A stretch of DNA of 64,000 bases from Moniliella sp. 'wahieum' (taxonomy: Eukaryota > Basidiomycota > Moniliellomycetes > Moniliellales > Moniliellaceae): contig RSEE01000020.1 in assembly GCA_003971905.1 (NCBI GenBank), positions 186,001 to 250,000 on the forward strand, given 5' to 3'. The notes below the pieces were generated by a model. That model searched no databases. It saw nothing but the letters and a program-made list of their open reading frames with translations, and was not told where the DNA came from. Shown here piece by piece: positions 21,350 through 33,099 of this stretch. Both the position numbers and the translations under genes were made by a program. Positions within the stretch are counted from its first letter, which is position 1. Each line of letters begins with the position of its first letter.

Positions 21350-23684
21350 TTAGAGCTTAGATTTGCAGCAGGCTGCCTCCGCGTTGGCCCGAACCGAGGC
21401 AGGGTCGTCGGTTGGACGAATGTCCATTGCCGGGTTGCGAGGGAAAAAGAAGCTGGGCTTGAAGTAGAACGACACTTCATCCGATGGCATGACGGGGAAG
21501 CTGGAGGACAAGAAGCATGCAGGTCAGAAAGATGAACAAGCAACGAGATAAGGGATGTGGAGAACTCACTCTTCTGCCCGGGGCAAGTGAGTGATGCCGG
21601 TAGTGAAGAAGAGGACGATGTCCTTGTTACGAATGGATTCCGTGCCATCGCCCACCCAAGCCTCGACCGTGTCTGCGGGAGTCTTGGTGGTCTGCACCAC
21701 GTGTTTGCCGGCAGGGTACAAGCGACCTTCTCGTAGGGCACCGTCCAGAGTGCATGCTTTGCAAACGGAGCGCGGGTCGCGACGAGACTGTCGTGGTGAG
21801 CAAGAAGCTTGGGCTGCTGAGGGATCACCAGCTTGAATCCCACCGGCTTGTTGTTGGCGTAGTGCTTTTTGTTCTCATTGACAATCACCCAGCCACGCTC
21901 TGAGTCGGCATCGGCATCACGCACCCCATCGCCCGTCGTCTCAAACGTGGTCTGAGGGGCAATGTAGGCGTTGCCAGCCCAGTTGCGCGGGTGACCCGTG
22001 GGGTAGGGTGACGACTCGACGTGTTGTTCCACCACACTGTTAAGTGGGCCGTCGATGTGAGGGTCGATGCGGACGCTTAAATGTGGATATGGGGTTAGCC
22101 ACTGAAAATAATGTATGGAAAGAGGTGCGTACCTGAACAGATGCTGGTGGTACTGGGCGTTGATACGGGGTGCCACTTCATTACCATATGTAGTAGTCTC
22201 CCGGGGCCGAGAGGCGAAAGATTAAGAATGCCCGTAAGGTTAAGCTTGCAACCCCATGTGCCATCGAGGAAGAACTCCCACGAAGCCTGAAAAAAAACAA
22301 TGGTTAGCAGGGAAGACTCACGGAGCATTGACCTCGTGTGGAGGAGCAAATTGAAGGCCTTACCTTGTATTCGTAGTTCGCCACAGTGTAGACCGAAGAG
22401 ATGACGAGCTTGCGTTGACGCACAGTCGCCCGCAAGCCGTTAGGACGGAAGTCGGCATGGGTCCAGGCAGTGCCAGCGTCCTCATGGATGCAAATTGCGT
22501 TTTGGACTGTACGCACCGAGCCGTCGTGCTGCACAAGGTGGCCATCCATGTACTCGATGCTACCCAGGCAGTCACATCCCAGCGAAAGTGAGTTGGACAA
22601 CATTCCCAGCCCATATTCGCCAACATCGAATGCAAACTTCTTGTACCACGGTAATCAGGGTGGGAGTATGGAACAACCATTTCCGCCAAAGAGGCCCGGT
22701 AGAACAAAGGCCGCTCTTCGGGTTCTTGAGGCTGGCGCCTGGGGCTTCCGAATCCTTGTAAGAAATCGTCGAAAGCACAATCCCCTCTCGCGGATGGAAG
22801 CCAACGTGGATCTTCCACTTCTGCCATTCCAAAATGTTGCCCGTGCGGACGAAGGATACACCTTCGGGTTGTACGACCTGCAGGGGTTTCAGTCATCACG
22901 GAACCCGTTGGGGGCCGAGCCATCCGGCGTCTGGACCATCTTGGGGTGCCACTCGTGCTTTTTGCGTGGGGGGCCGTAACGGGGACGCAAGGCCGGGTCC
23001 GGCTTGGTAAACCCAGGGGGAGGAGGGGCACTGGTGGCGGAGGTCGAGAGCTCACGGGGGCCCTTGCGTACGCATAGGAGGGTAGTCAATCGCCAGAACC
23101 TCGCCAGTGTTACTGTCCAAGACAGGGCAAAGTCAAGCGGGTGGGCGTAGTGGTTGTCGTCCGGGCTGCCAAAGCGTGCGTAACAGTAGGCTTCTTGCAA
23201 ACGGCGGCCGGGGAAGCGCGTGTCCCAACCGACCAGCCATCGGCATACAATTGATGGGGCTCAACGCCAATCTCCTTGAGTGCCTCAATTACCTTAGGCG
23301 ACTTGCGAAGGTTGTCCTCCGCTACCTCAAGCTCTTGGACGGTGATTGCGGGTTGCACACCTTCAGGGAGAAGGATGACATCGACCACGGTCGGTTGAGG
23401 TGCCGATGGGGAAGAGTGACGTACAACTCGTACGCACGACCACCAACAGCATCAATCACGCACCTCCACCTGACGTTCAATCTTGGTCTTTGGCCTCTCC
23501 GCTGGACCGCCGGGCCAACGGATGTGTTCGATCACGGCGTTCTTCTCAGGCTCCTTGAGATAGACGTTGGTGATCTTGAACGCCTTGAGGCCCAGCTTCT
23601 CAACAGCATGGGTCTTGACGACAGCACCAGCAGCCGCAATCTCCTCAGGTGTGGGCGGATCAAGCGGTGGAAGGGGAGCGACAT
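21350..23684 (-). CDS. Copper amine oxidase, peroxisomal (PTS1 SKL)
   Basis: Oxidises primary amines to aldehyde, NH3 and H2O2. N-terminal domains: LDPPTPEEIAAAGAVVKTH, IERQVEV and the KEIGVEPHQLYADGWSVG region. Catalytic domain: FAFDVGEYGLGMLSNSLSLG with the general-base Asp, NAICIHED, and TVANYEY containing the Tyr that becomes topaquinone (N-Y-E/D). Copper ligands are in INAQYHQHLF and GITHLPRAED. The protein ends CKSKL, a type 1 peroxisomal signal. Introns: 21501-21569, 22076-22132 and 22287-22363. The start at 23684 (MSLP...) is followed almost at once by a GGGG run (plus strand 23673-23676) where one base seems lost; further breaks occur near 23110, 22920, 22760 and 22200. A TATTTAAG box lies 83 bp upstream. 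The gene is divergent from the formaldehyde dehydrogenase gene, which suits a methylamine oxidase, but substrate choice cannot be read from the sequence. Confidence 0.92.
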
Positions 23685-23766
23685 AATGGCGCACTGAGCA
23701 GAGGGTGTGGTGGGGGGTGGGTTGATGGTGAAAACAGCGCAGTATAAGACGGCACCAGCAGGGGCA

Positions 23767-23774
23767 CTTAAATA
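23767..23774 (-). promoter_or_regulatory. TATA-like box of amine oxidase gene
   Basis: TATTTAAG on the minus strand, 83 bp upstream of the chosen ATG. Position and sequence fit a core promoter element; there is no direct proof. Confidence 0.4.
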
Positions 23775-24499
23775 GAGTGCTTGCGGAGCCAACTCTATAT
23801 GGAAGAAGTGCACCCGCGGCCTGTTCTGGTTTGCCTGTCTCCTTCAAAACCCAAACGGACCCGTGCACAGATACTGACTGATAGATATCCCCAATCATTA
23901 ACCAGGGTGTGGTTCAGGCACCACAGAGCACACAGCCGCCATCTCAGGTCACAGAGAGCAAGTCCGTTCACAACAGAAGAAACCAAAGCCGACTGGTCCA
24001 AAGGAGCCACCACTGTAGGGCAGCGCGCAGAGCAGGCCAAGTCCGATGGAGCTGCCTCTGTCAGCGATCAGGCTGATCACAACCAGCACGGCTTATCGAT
24101 ATCAATATCAGCTCCCACCAGTATTCAATGCCCAGCGCCCATCCAGCACCACGCAACCCTAGCTGGCCTGGCGCCACTGAGCAACCCACTGACGCCGTGC
24201 TGGGGAGCGCGCTTAGGCGCTTGGGGCCAATCAATTTAATTGTTAGTCTAAGCGCGCTTACACGGGCCTGCTGCTGCTTAATGCTTAGGGACGTGCACTG
24301 GGCCTGCGCCCGTTGCACCCTGCCTCAGGCCAGGCCTCATGCATCCATGATATATGATACCCCGCGTCACGCGTCAAGCTTCAAATTTCAAACTTGAACT
24401 TGAGATGCTCTGGCGATGACGGTGTCATACGTCGTCTCGCGTCGCATATCATCCTGACATGTGATAAGAAGATGCCGTGGATCAATTGTGGTTTTCGAA

Positions 24500-24600
24500 G
24501 TCAGTACTGAGACTTAGTATTCAGTACACAGTACTTGTGCTCAGTACTCAGTTCTAGTCAGTGGGCAGCCGTGTACTGGGCTGTACAGTGGCTGTACCCG
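24500..24600. promoter_or_regulatory. GTAC-core repeat cluster upstream of SFA1
   Basis: CAGTAC occurs four times within about 46 bp (near 24502, 24521, 24529 and 24542), two of them inside TCAGTACTGAG/CTCAGTACTCAG palindromes. Three TGTAC words follow up to 24597. The cluster sits 160-260 bp upstream of the dehydrogenase start. Confidence 0.4.
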
Positions 24601-24759
24601 CACGCCTCCAGCCTGCTCTCACCGCCAGCACCAACTGTCGCGTGCGCCCCCCAATCCCCCTCTTAAAGCAGTCCCACTTCCACCCACTGCCCACCCCAAC
24701 GCCAACAACCCACCGTCTCTTCTTCGCCACCCACACCTACATTCGCATCACATCCGACC

Positions 24760-25988
24760 ATGTCGACCACCGCTGGCAAGCCCATCCAATGCACCGCCGC
24801 CATTACCTGGGGTCCTGGTGAGGACGCCAAGATTGAGCAAATCACTGTTGACCCGCCGAAGGCGGACGAGGTCCGGGTCAAGGTCGAATACACCGGTGTC
24901 TGCGAAACCGACCGCTTTGGCGGCTCCGGTAAAGACCCAGAAGGTGTCTTCCCTGTTGTTCTGGGCCACGAGGGCGCTGGGATTGTCGAGTCGGTAGGCG
25001 AGAACGTGGATAATGTCAAGGTGGGTGACCATGTCATTCTTCTGTACACAGCCGAGTGCCGCAAGTGCAAGTTTTGTCTTTCGGGTAAAACAAACCTGTG
25101 CCAGGCAGTGCGGGCGACCCAGGGCCAAGGCCTGATGCCCGATCGTACTGTGCGCTTCCACGCTCAAGGTATGTTGACACCTCCCTCTCCATTTTTTGCC
25201 GCTTTACCTTAGGTACCTGGAGTGCTGATTTTTCTATGCCTGCTTTGCCAGGCAAGGACATTTTCCACTTTATGGGCTGCAGTGCCTTTAGCCAATACAC
25301 AGTCGTAAGCAAATACTCGCTTGTGGCTGTCGACCCCAAGGCGCCGATGGACAAGATCTGCCTTTTGGGATGCGGTGTCACGACCGGCTGGGGCGCTGCG
25401 GTGAAGACGGCTAAGGTTGAGGACGGCAGCACGGTTGCCGTATTTGGGATCGGATGCGTCGGCCTGGGTGTGATTGATGGGGCCGTGCACCAAAAAGCCG
25501 GGCGGATCATTGCCGTGGACATCAACCCCAAGAAAGAGGCCTGGGCCAAGAAGTTTGGTGCGACCGACTTTGTCAACTCGGCTGCCCTACCCCAAGGCAA
25601 GTCGATCACCGACTACTTGGTCGAACTCACTGACGGTGGGCTCGACTACACATTTGACTGCACGGGTAACGTAAATGTGATGCGGGCTGCGCTCGAGGCC
25701 TGCCACAAGGGCTGGGGTGTGAGCACCATCATTGGTGTGGCAGCAGCCGGGCAAGAAATCAGCACGCGCCCTTTTCAACTTGTCACAGGTCGCAAGTGGC
25801 AAGGCAGTGCCTTTGGTGGTGTCAAGGGACGTACCGAGCTTCCAGGCATGGTTGAGAAGTACCTCAACGGCACATTCAAGTTGGACGAGTACATTACCGA
25901 TTCGACCAGCATTGACAACATCAACGAGTCATTCAAGATCATGACTGGGGGCGAGGCCATCCGCTGTGTGGTGACGATGCACAAATAA
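24760..25988 (+). CDS. SFA1: Class III alcohol dehydrogenase / S-(hydroxymethyl)glutathione dehydrogenase
   Basis: Oxidises the glutathione adduct of formaldehyde to S-formylglutathione with NAD+ and also reduces S-nitrosoglutathione. Joining exons 24760-25168 and 25252-25988 gives 381 residues, near the family norm, with no frame break. Zinc and substrate features: the catalytic Cys in [18 protein letters not shown] (second ligand), four structural Cys in [15 protein letters not shown], and [12 protein letters not shown] (third ligand). The glutathione-site D-P-E of KDPEGVFP and the Arg of [12 protein letters not shown], both diagnostic of class III, are kept. The NAD fold has FGIGCVGLG. The C-terminal half ([40 protein letters not shown]) is very close to known class III enzymes. 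Oddity: the His that normally follows the catalytic Cys (CHTD) is Glu (CETD), and the following AYTL region is RFGG. The intron is 25169-25251 (83 nt). Confidence 0.95.
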
Positions 25989-26321
25989 GCCTTTGCTAGT
26001 GCCTTGCACACTTCTCTTCTGTCGCTAGCATTGCACTCATACCATTCCTTTTTGCTTATTGTAGGACTCCCCTCCCATAAGTTCCAAAACTTAGAACCTG
26101 GATAAATCTCACTGTCAGTGTTCTTTTCATCATTCGCCAAGGGGAGGTATTAATCAACGAAATATCAACAGAATAGCAGGCGAGAATAAATGCCAACGAT
26201 ACTTCGTCTTCTCTCACTCGGCTCGCCCTCCTATCATGTGTGTTGCGTAATGGAAGTATGTAGTTGAAAGGGTCCGAAAAGGGGGAGGATGCAGCAAATG
26301 TTATTCATTGGATTGGAAGAA
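25989..26321. other. Convergent 3' spacer
   Basis: AT-richer stretch between two stop codons facing each other (dehydrogenase and GH79). Terminators of both genes are expected here; no other feature seen. Confidence 0.5.
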
Positions 26322-29300
26322 TCAAGGCTTGCTCTTCGACCCCCTCGCCGGGCGCGAAGACTCCTGCGGGGTCATCGAGGAATGGCCGTTAGTATGCGTT
26401 GGATCCGTGTAGCCCTGGGGTAACCGAGCAGAGCCCGGGTTCTGTTGATTTTGGTGACTTGCCAGGGCGGCGGCACGGACTTGGGCTTCGTAGTACTGGG
26501 CATAGTAGTTGTGGTACGCGGCATTGTACGCTCCTGGCTGGGGTACACGCCATACTGATGTTGCCCAAGACCCACGGCCGAAGGAGCGACACCATACGTT
26601 TGCTCGTACCACTCGGCATAGGCTTGGTGAGACACAGGCGTATCCGCACTCCTCGTTGCCCCACCTGCCGCTGCTGGGGAGGCCAGTACGGGTGTTGGTA
26701 GAGTGTGTGCGCGACAGAGGCATGGGGAGCGAGGATTGCCACTCTGGTTCACTTTGCCGGGTCCATGCGTCCTCCCGTGTCGCCTCCCTGGCACTTTGGA
26801 GCTCGGCGAAGGAACGGGGTCGCGCACCTCCTCTGCTGGCTAAAGAGCGACGGCTCTCCTGCCCTTGTGCGTGCGAGCGTGAAATGGGGCGGAGAGGCGA
26901 CCTCAGGTGCGCTTCCGAGTCGGTGGATGAGATCGAATTCGCTGATTGCAGCTCTTCCTTCTCATGTGTCTTGCCGTGTCCGCCGTTTCGTTCCGTACTC
27001 GAGAGAGTCGACGACAAGAGTGTGTTCCTTGCCGAAGCAGTCGCGTCGGACGCTTCCGAGAGGGATCCGGGACTGTCACCAAGAGGTGTTCTGGCTGCCC
27101 CAAAGGGTTCCCCAGCACTGACGAGCATACGCGACCGGCGCGTTGCCTGCATTTCAGGTGAGGGGGACGGAGCTGTCGCTCGGGCATATTGGGCATAGGC
27201 GGGGTCGTTGTGGACACTGTACCCCCGCATACCTTGGCCGAGACGCTGTCCGGCAGTTGGCTCATCGGGGCGGTTGATTGCAGGTGATGTGTAGGGGTTT
27301 GTTTCCCGTGTCATCCTTTCGGACGAAGCAGGTACATCTGTGTCCATCGGATACGGGGACAGGGACGTCCTATTGGTCCCTGGAGGCTGCAGGTGCCCAT
27401 AGCTGGCAGGGGCAGTGTAAGGGAACGATTGACGAGTAGCCTGATGGTCAGGTAGACCAATTCCCGACAATCCCAGACCAGCGTACTCTGTTCGAGGCTG
27501 TTCCGCCAGCGTGTCTGCATGTGAGGGAGAGGCAGAGTAGACCGAAGCGTCGGAAGGAGAAGGCGGAGCCAAAGGGCTCTGGAACATGGGGGATGATGTA
27601 GGGACAGCGGAATACCCCTTCATGTCCAGACCTCCAAACGATCGGGGAGGCTCGTGCAGTGTCATAGCTGGTGACGCTTGGTAGCTGGACAAGTCTTTCG
27701 AGTGTTGCTGGGGCGAGTCGAGGCTGAAATTCGAGCTGTACTCCAACATGGCAGGCGCCTCCTTAGGGAGTGTATCGTCATCGCCCATTGGACCAATGGT
27801 AGCTGCGCTGGCGGTAGAAGAACGTTTGGCAGCCCCCGTTTTGGTGAAGGTAGGTGTATCTTCGCTGTGCCCGTATTCGTAGCTGTAGCCATAGCCTGCG
27901 TCCAGGATCTTTGTCTCCCTAGACGCAGTCTTGTTGGTCTGAGGGGCTGAGGGATCCACGGAGCCAGCGGAATCATTCGCGAAACGCACCCTTGGTCGAT
28001 CGGAGGCGGCATTCTCCAGAAGGGGAGGGGGAAGAAGCCAACAATCCTTCTCGACTGGGTGTCATTTCGCTTTGGTACCCTTCAACGCCTCGACCAGCTC
28101 CTAATCCAGATGCCAACTCAGCAGCCTTGGTGGCGATAGAGCTGGGCTTGCTTGTCTGCATATCCGCCATGTCCCGGTGGACCTTCGAATTGCCCCGCTT
28201 TTTGCGTACACAGAACAATGCCAATATGCCCGCACAGATGGTGAGGATGGCGAGGCCAACTCCCCCTCCAACAGCAATCACGATAACATCCGCCATACTC
28301 AAATGGTTGGCGTTACCGTTGCCAACTGTTCCGGTGAAGCCGGCCCCCTTGTGGTTTTTATCGGTTGAATTGCCCGAACCAAGGGAGGTCCCGAATTTGG
28401 AGCAAAGCGAGGGATGGCCATCGTCCGCGCCGAGTACCACGTTCAGGTTCGCCACCACGACGGAGGAGTCAGGTACAGTGATCGAAAGGGAACCATCGTC
28501 GCCAACCTGAAGCGACTTCTGTTGGGTTGAAGAAGTTGTGTTTACCAGGTTGGGGCTGCCGTCCCCACTGGACTCATACTCCATACCGTTCCAGGTGGTT
28601 GGTGGTGCTGGCGGCGTAGGCAGCATTCAAAGAGGAAACGAAAAAGGTCTTTCCCTTGTAGTACGGTAAGGACAGGTTAAATGTAACTGTGGGCGCACTT
28701 TGGCGACGGTGTTTCCGCGTTCAAGAAAGAATGTGAATGAGAGCGGCGCTGGGGCGGTGCGTAAGTCGCATTTGGCCCGAAAGGGTTCGTGTTCAAAAGC
28801 ACCACGGCCTGAAGGGTGTTATGACGATACACTCCATAAGCAGCCAGGCGCGTAGTGTAGGAGTCAGGCACTCCGGTAAGGGGGATGGCAGCGAAATTGG
28901 TGTTGCACCCTGTTCCTAGAAGCTGCGCCAGTGCGGCAAATGCGTAATAGGATGAACGGACATGGGGGCCCACGCCATTTTGCTCGTTGGGTTGCCAGGG
29001 AGAGCCATAGGAGTTGTCGGTCATGTGGATCTGCGTGCTGGCAACGCCGACGGTGGAAGCAAAGAGAGAAGTAGTTCATTGTCCATAGTGTATTAGCTTG
29101 CGAGCCATCAAGTCAGTATGATACGCCTGAACAGGTTGGACCGCGTCTCAACGTACCGAAGGTATCGCTAATGCCTTGTATGCCTGTCGGACCCACCGAC
29201 CCCATTTCTCGCACAAAGTAAGGCTTTCCAGAGGCGTTAGCCTGTTTGGCTTGATTGGTCCACTCCGTGTACTGTTGAGTCATAGCTGGCAAACTCAGCA

Positions 29301-30260
29301 ATCGGTCGATGGTCAAGTTCCAATTCGACACTCCTACATAGTCTGATAGAGGGATGAAGACGGGTCAGTTCATATGCTGCATACGGCAAGAAAAAGAAAA
29401 CGTACAAAGTAGTCGTGCTGGGACCAGCCCTTGAGGTAGGCCATTGTCGGTGGCAACACCAGTCCTCATCAAATCGATGATGCGGTAGGCGTGACCGGTC
29501 TTGGTTGCCGTTGTGGCAGTGCTCGCTGCCTCAAACATGTCTGTTGGCAAGCCCTTGGGCTTGAGCACTTGTTTGTAAACCGCATCGGCACGGAAAAACC
29601 ACTCGCTGCCGTAGTCCGCCGTTGTCCAGGAACTGTTACGATACTTGTTCACGATATACAGATCCGGTTCGTTTCCCACTTCGAGTGAATGAATCTGCAC
29701 ATTTTTGATGTAAGCGAAAAGAGACTGCGCTTGGGCAACAATGCGAGTCAGCGCGTCTTGGTTGTTGTACGCCAGGTTGAGGCCAAAAGTGATGGGCGTG
29801 TTCTTGGGGAAATTATCGAGAGCAGTGTAATAGCCAGGACCGTAGGTCCAGCTGTCGGTTTTGCTGCCTGGATTGCCTTGCCTGTGGCATTGGGGTTAGG
29901 AACGATTCCAAGTGACGTATTGGTCCCATCGTAGAGCATATTGTCGCCCGAGTTGCCCCCGACACGAATATGGGGTGGAATGCCCATATAGTTGGCAATA
30001 TTGGTCAAGAGCTGGTTGGAGAGACGGTTGGGTGTGGTGATGCCGGTGAAAGAAAGTGAAAGAAAGTAGGTTGCTGGGCTCAATACCCACGCCCATGTAG
30101 GTTCCATCAAGCACAGTCGACACACCATTGCCCATTCCGCCGATGGGTTCGAAGGCGAGAGCGAAACCTGGGCCTGAGCTGGGGCGGTGAGGAGAAGCGT
30201 GTTGACGACCGCAGCGGCGGTGGCAGCCAGGGTAAGGCACCGACGGCGGCGGAAACGCAT
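26322..30260 (-). CDS. GH79 glycosidase with transmembrane anchor and long cytoplasmic tail
   Basis: N-terminal signal peptide MRFRRRRCLTLAATAAAVVN, then IGGMGNGVSTVLDGTYMG, NYMGIPPHIRVGGNSGDNML and LEVGNEPDLYIVNKYRNSSW with the acid/base Glu of the GNEPD motif. FVREMGSVGPTGIQGISDTF carries the likely nucleophile Glu. The C-terminal beta domain (AVVLLNTNPFGPN, SLSITVPDSSVVVANLNVVL) is of the GH79 type, so beta-glucuronidase-like activity on cell-surface or extracellular glycans is likely. One reading frame then runs through a hydrophobic segment (VIVIAVGGGVGLAILTICAG) and KKRG into a roughly 600-residue tail rich in Ser, Pro and Tyr, ending SRPARGSKSKP. Introns: 29097-29157 and 29343-29405. 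Frame breaks near 30160, 29865, 29440, 28640, 28010 and 26580-26740. Sugar specificity is not deducible. Confidence 0.85.
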
Positions 30261-33099
30261 TTGTCGCGGAGAATGGGAGTGGAAACTCCCTTGTTGGTGT
30301 CAAAAGAGGGTGGGGGGGGGGGGAGTGGGGGAGGGGAAGGTGCGCAGGGGAGATGGATGGGGAGAAGGGAAGAGAGAGAAAGTGGCGGCAGGACACGATC
30401 GCTGTGATCGCTGATCGTGATGGCGTGCATCATTAATCATTCCTGATGTGGGAATGGTGCTCGCAGCGTCTCGTGCTGCCTCTGTCCTGGTTGGTTGTCG
30501 CAGATTGCATTCCAGCTCCGGAAAAGGCCAGGGCACTCAAGGGGCCACCACGGCGGCCCAGAGACAGAGCAAGACAGAAACCCTAACATACCCCCCTTTC
30601 CCAGGCAGATGCTCGCGGACAGGGCCCATATCCTTGCTAGGCGATGAGCCGCTGAGCGGCGGAGCGCTGACGCATGACGCGGGTGCCTGAGTCGGCAGCG
30701 ATCAATGATGCAATTGCGTGGTGCCTGAGCAAGAGCGCGCTGATCGCGCCGATCAGCTGCCAGAACGGAGAGGCAGGAGTGCAGTGCCACATGCAAGTGG
30801 CACCCTGTCCATGTCTATGTCTGACAGGCGCAGTCCCAACCCAGACGGCATGCAGCGCATTGCACAGCAAAGTGCTTCGGCTGCAGCTGGGCGTGCAGCG
30901 GCACGCGCTCTGCCGACGTCTTTCCCCGCTGGCTTGGTAGCGGCAGCGCTTGGCCGAACGGCACCACGCCACACTGGCCCGAAGCTGGTCGCTGATCCTC
31001 CGCCCTCGCTGCACGGGGTTGCACATTGGCTGCCCTGAGGCTTTTGGCCTGTGGCTTGAGGGCCTGAGGCTGCCGGTAGGCAGCGGTGTGTCTGTTCGGG
31101 ACCTGCATGGGACTTGCGGACTTGCATGGCACCTGGCAGATCCATGCCGCGCCAGCGTGTCCAGGGTCCAGCAGGGCACAGCCAAGCAGGACTGCATCGT
31201 CCAAGCGCTGTTTCCCCACACTGTACGCTCCGCCGCCCCGGCACCTCCCCACACAGGCGAGAACTGAGCGCAGGAGGGTTAATGCGCTAAGGGTTACACG
31301 TCAACCACTGGACGCTGCCATCTCGATAGCTATTACAGTAGAGGTGACTTGGAGTTACATGGGCATCGCACCCATCCCTTGCCGGGACTGGCAATATAGT
31401 ACGTTTTTCCATGCTGATCCAACATGCCTGGTGATACATGTTGCTGAGCTGGGCGCTGGGCGCTGGAGCCCAATGGGATCTGAGATCTCACTGAGATCTG
31501 AGTTCTGATAGTCGATAGAGCTTAGAGGCTCTCTTGCGAAATGCTCTGACATGCTCTCCTCTTTTGGTCGCTGGCTGGACCGAACGTTGGCCACATCCGA
31601 GATCTGACCTGCACATCGGCTATTTTATTCTGCGCACCACACCTCCCACAGAGAGCCTCAGCCTCTCTGGTTGTGGCCATTGCTGAGAGAGACTCAGCGC
31701 TTGGTAGAAATGTGTATAGATGCTGGTCGATTATCGTCGCGTCGATGAAGCTTGAAGCTTGAAGCATCAGACCGTTCATTGATTATTGTTTGTGTGCCTT
31801 TTTGGTGCCCCCAACACACAAGACATGTGGCTATTGATGGTTAACATGACTGTGTGGTTGCGTGGTACCATTAATACTGTTTTGACTTTGAATATTGTTT
31901 TTGTCAGCGCGTAAGCAGATCTGACAATCACATTCCTTCCACACTCTGTTATCCGACTCTCCCTTATGTTCTGCCCCTGACGGGCTCCTCTTCTGGAATA
32001 GATTAACCATCATCTGCTCCCTTGCATAGTTTTGTTCGTACACCAACTTCAGAAGCTTGAGGCACAGCTTAAGATCAACTATATTGCATTACTCATGTGC
32101 CAGAGCTCAAACCCAGCAATCAGTCAATGTTACTGATATGTGCTTTGAGAAGTAACTTAACGTGCGTGTTGAGCCAGTTGGCAAGACACAATGTTGGTCT
32201 AGGGAGCCGGACGGGCAGAAGGAGATGAGAAGGTGATGGATTATCGATTAGAGCCAAAGTTGGGTCTGGATACAGAGGCATCGATCCAGGAGGCCCGACT
32301 AGGCACAGGGCCAGTGAGTCAACAGGAGAGAGTGCAGGGCACAGGGACAGTGACAAGCTGGGACACCAGCGTGGAAGCCGATGGAACCAAGACGAACCTG
32401 GTCTACCGACTGGGAGCCGGAGGATCACATTCATCACAGACAGTCAATACACAATCGAAAATACCCCAGATTTTTAAAAGGATCCGATGCTTCTCCACAT
32501 GCACTCTCTTCTACGGGCTTAGCGGATCTAAGGCCGGCTCTTCCTAACATGGCGTTCTTCTGACAGTTCTTTACTGTATATGCCGGGGCCTCAGGTCGCA
32601 GAGGATGGGTGCGTAACGCGTAATTTCTAATGGTTGTATGATTTCGTTGCCACCACAAAGCTGGCCCGCCATAAAAGACTTCTCGGTACAGTTCGTAGTC
32701 ACAGTTTATATATGCCGACTTCTTGGCAGTCAGTATACTGTCATCGCCCCCCTCATGCCAGTCCTCATGGCTCACATGCCTATCAACACACCGACGCTCA
32801 CTTGTGTCCACAACCGGACTCCACCCGGATCGGAAAGCAAAGGAGCCAGAGAGGTTCGGAGCTTCTCGCGACACCATTGGCGTCCTGATTGGATGGGCAC
32901 GAGCCAACCGAGCTGTATAACAGAAGAGTATTTCATGCCGGATGAGCAAGCGGCTGGTATAGCTTCTTTATTCCTTTTATCTGGAGTGTTGCAAATGCTA
33001 TTAGTACACAGCGCTGTCGTGAGGTCGATTACAGGGAGAGCAATAGGCCCCACGAGTATTATGATCTATCGACCAGATACTTGCCGTGGTAGGATTTGA
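30261..33099. other. 2.8 kb spacer without a recognised gene
   Basis: The left end (to about 30430) is the GH79 promoter side, with a poly-G/C run near 30311-30323 and GATC words near 30398-30418. The part 30640-31260 is GC-rich with long open frames on both strands and no family resemblance. AAGCTTGAAGCTTGAAGC lies at 31748-31765. The right third is AT-richer. No gene can be supported. Confidence 0.5.

Larger units (their letters stand above)
23685..24759. other. Divergent promoter region: amine oxidase / formaldehyde dehydrogenase
   Basis: 1,075 bp shared by the two genes. It holds a TATA-like box for the amine oxidase (23767-23774), a CGCGTCACGCGTCAAGCTTC segment with TTCAAA/TTGAA repeats (24363-24404), and a GTAC-rich cluster (24500-24600) close to the dehydrogenase. 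The bases just before the dehydrogenase ATG are C-rich (CCCAC/CACC runs). Confidence 0.6.

Noticed and set aside
30637-31270. Overlapping open frames of 88-205 residues on both strands.
   Set aside because: No motif, no hydrophobic pattern, and similar length on opposite strands, as expected from GC-rich non-coding DNA.
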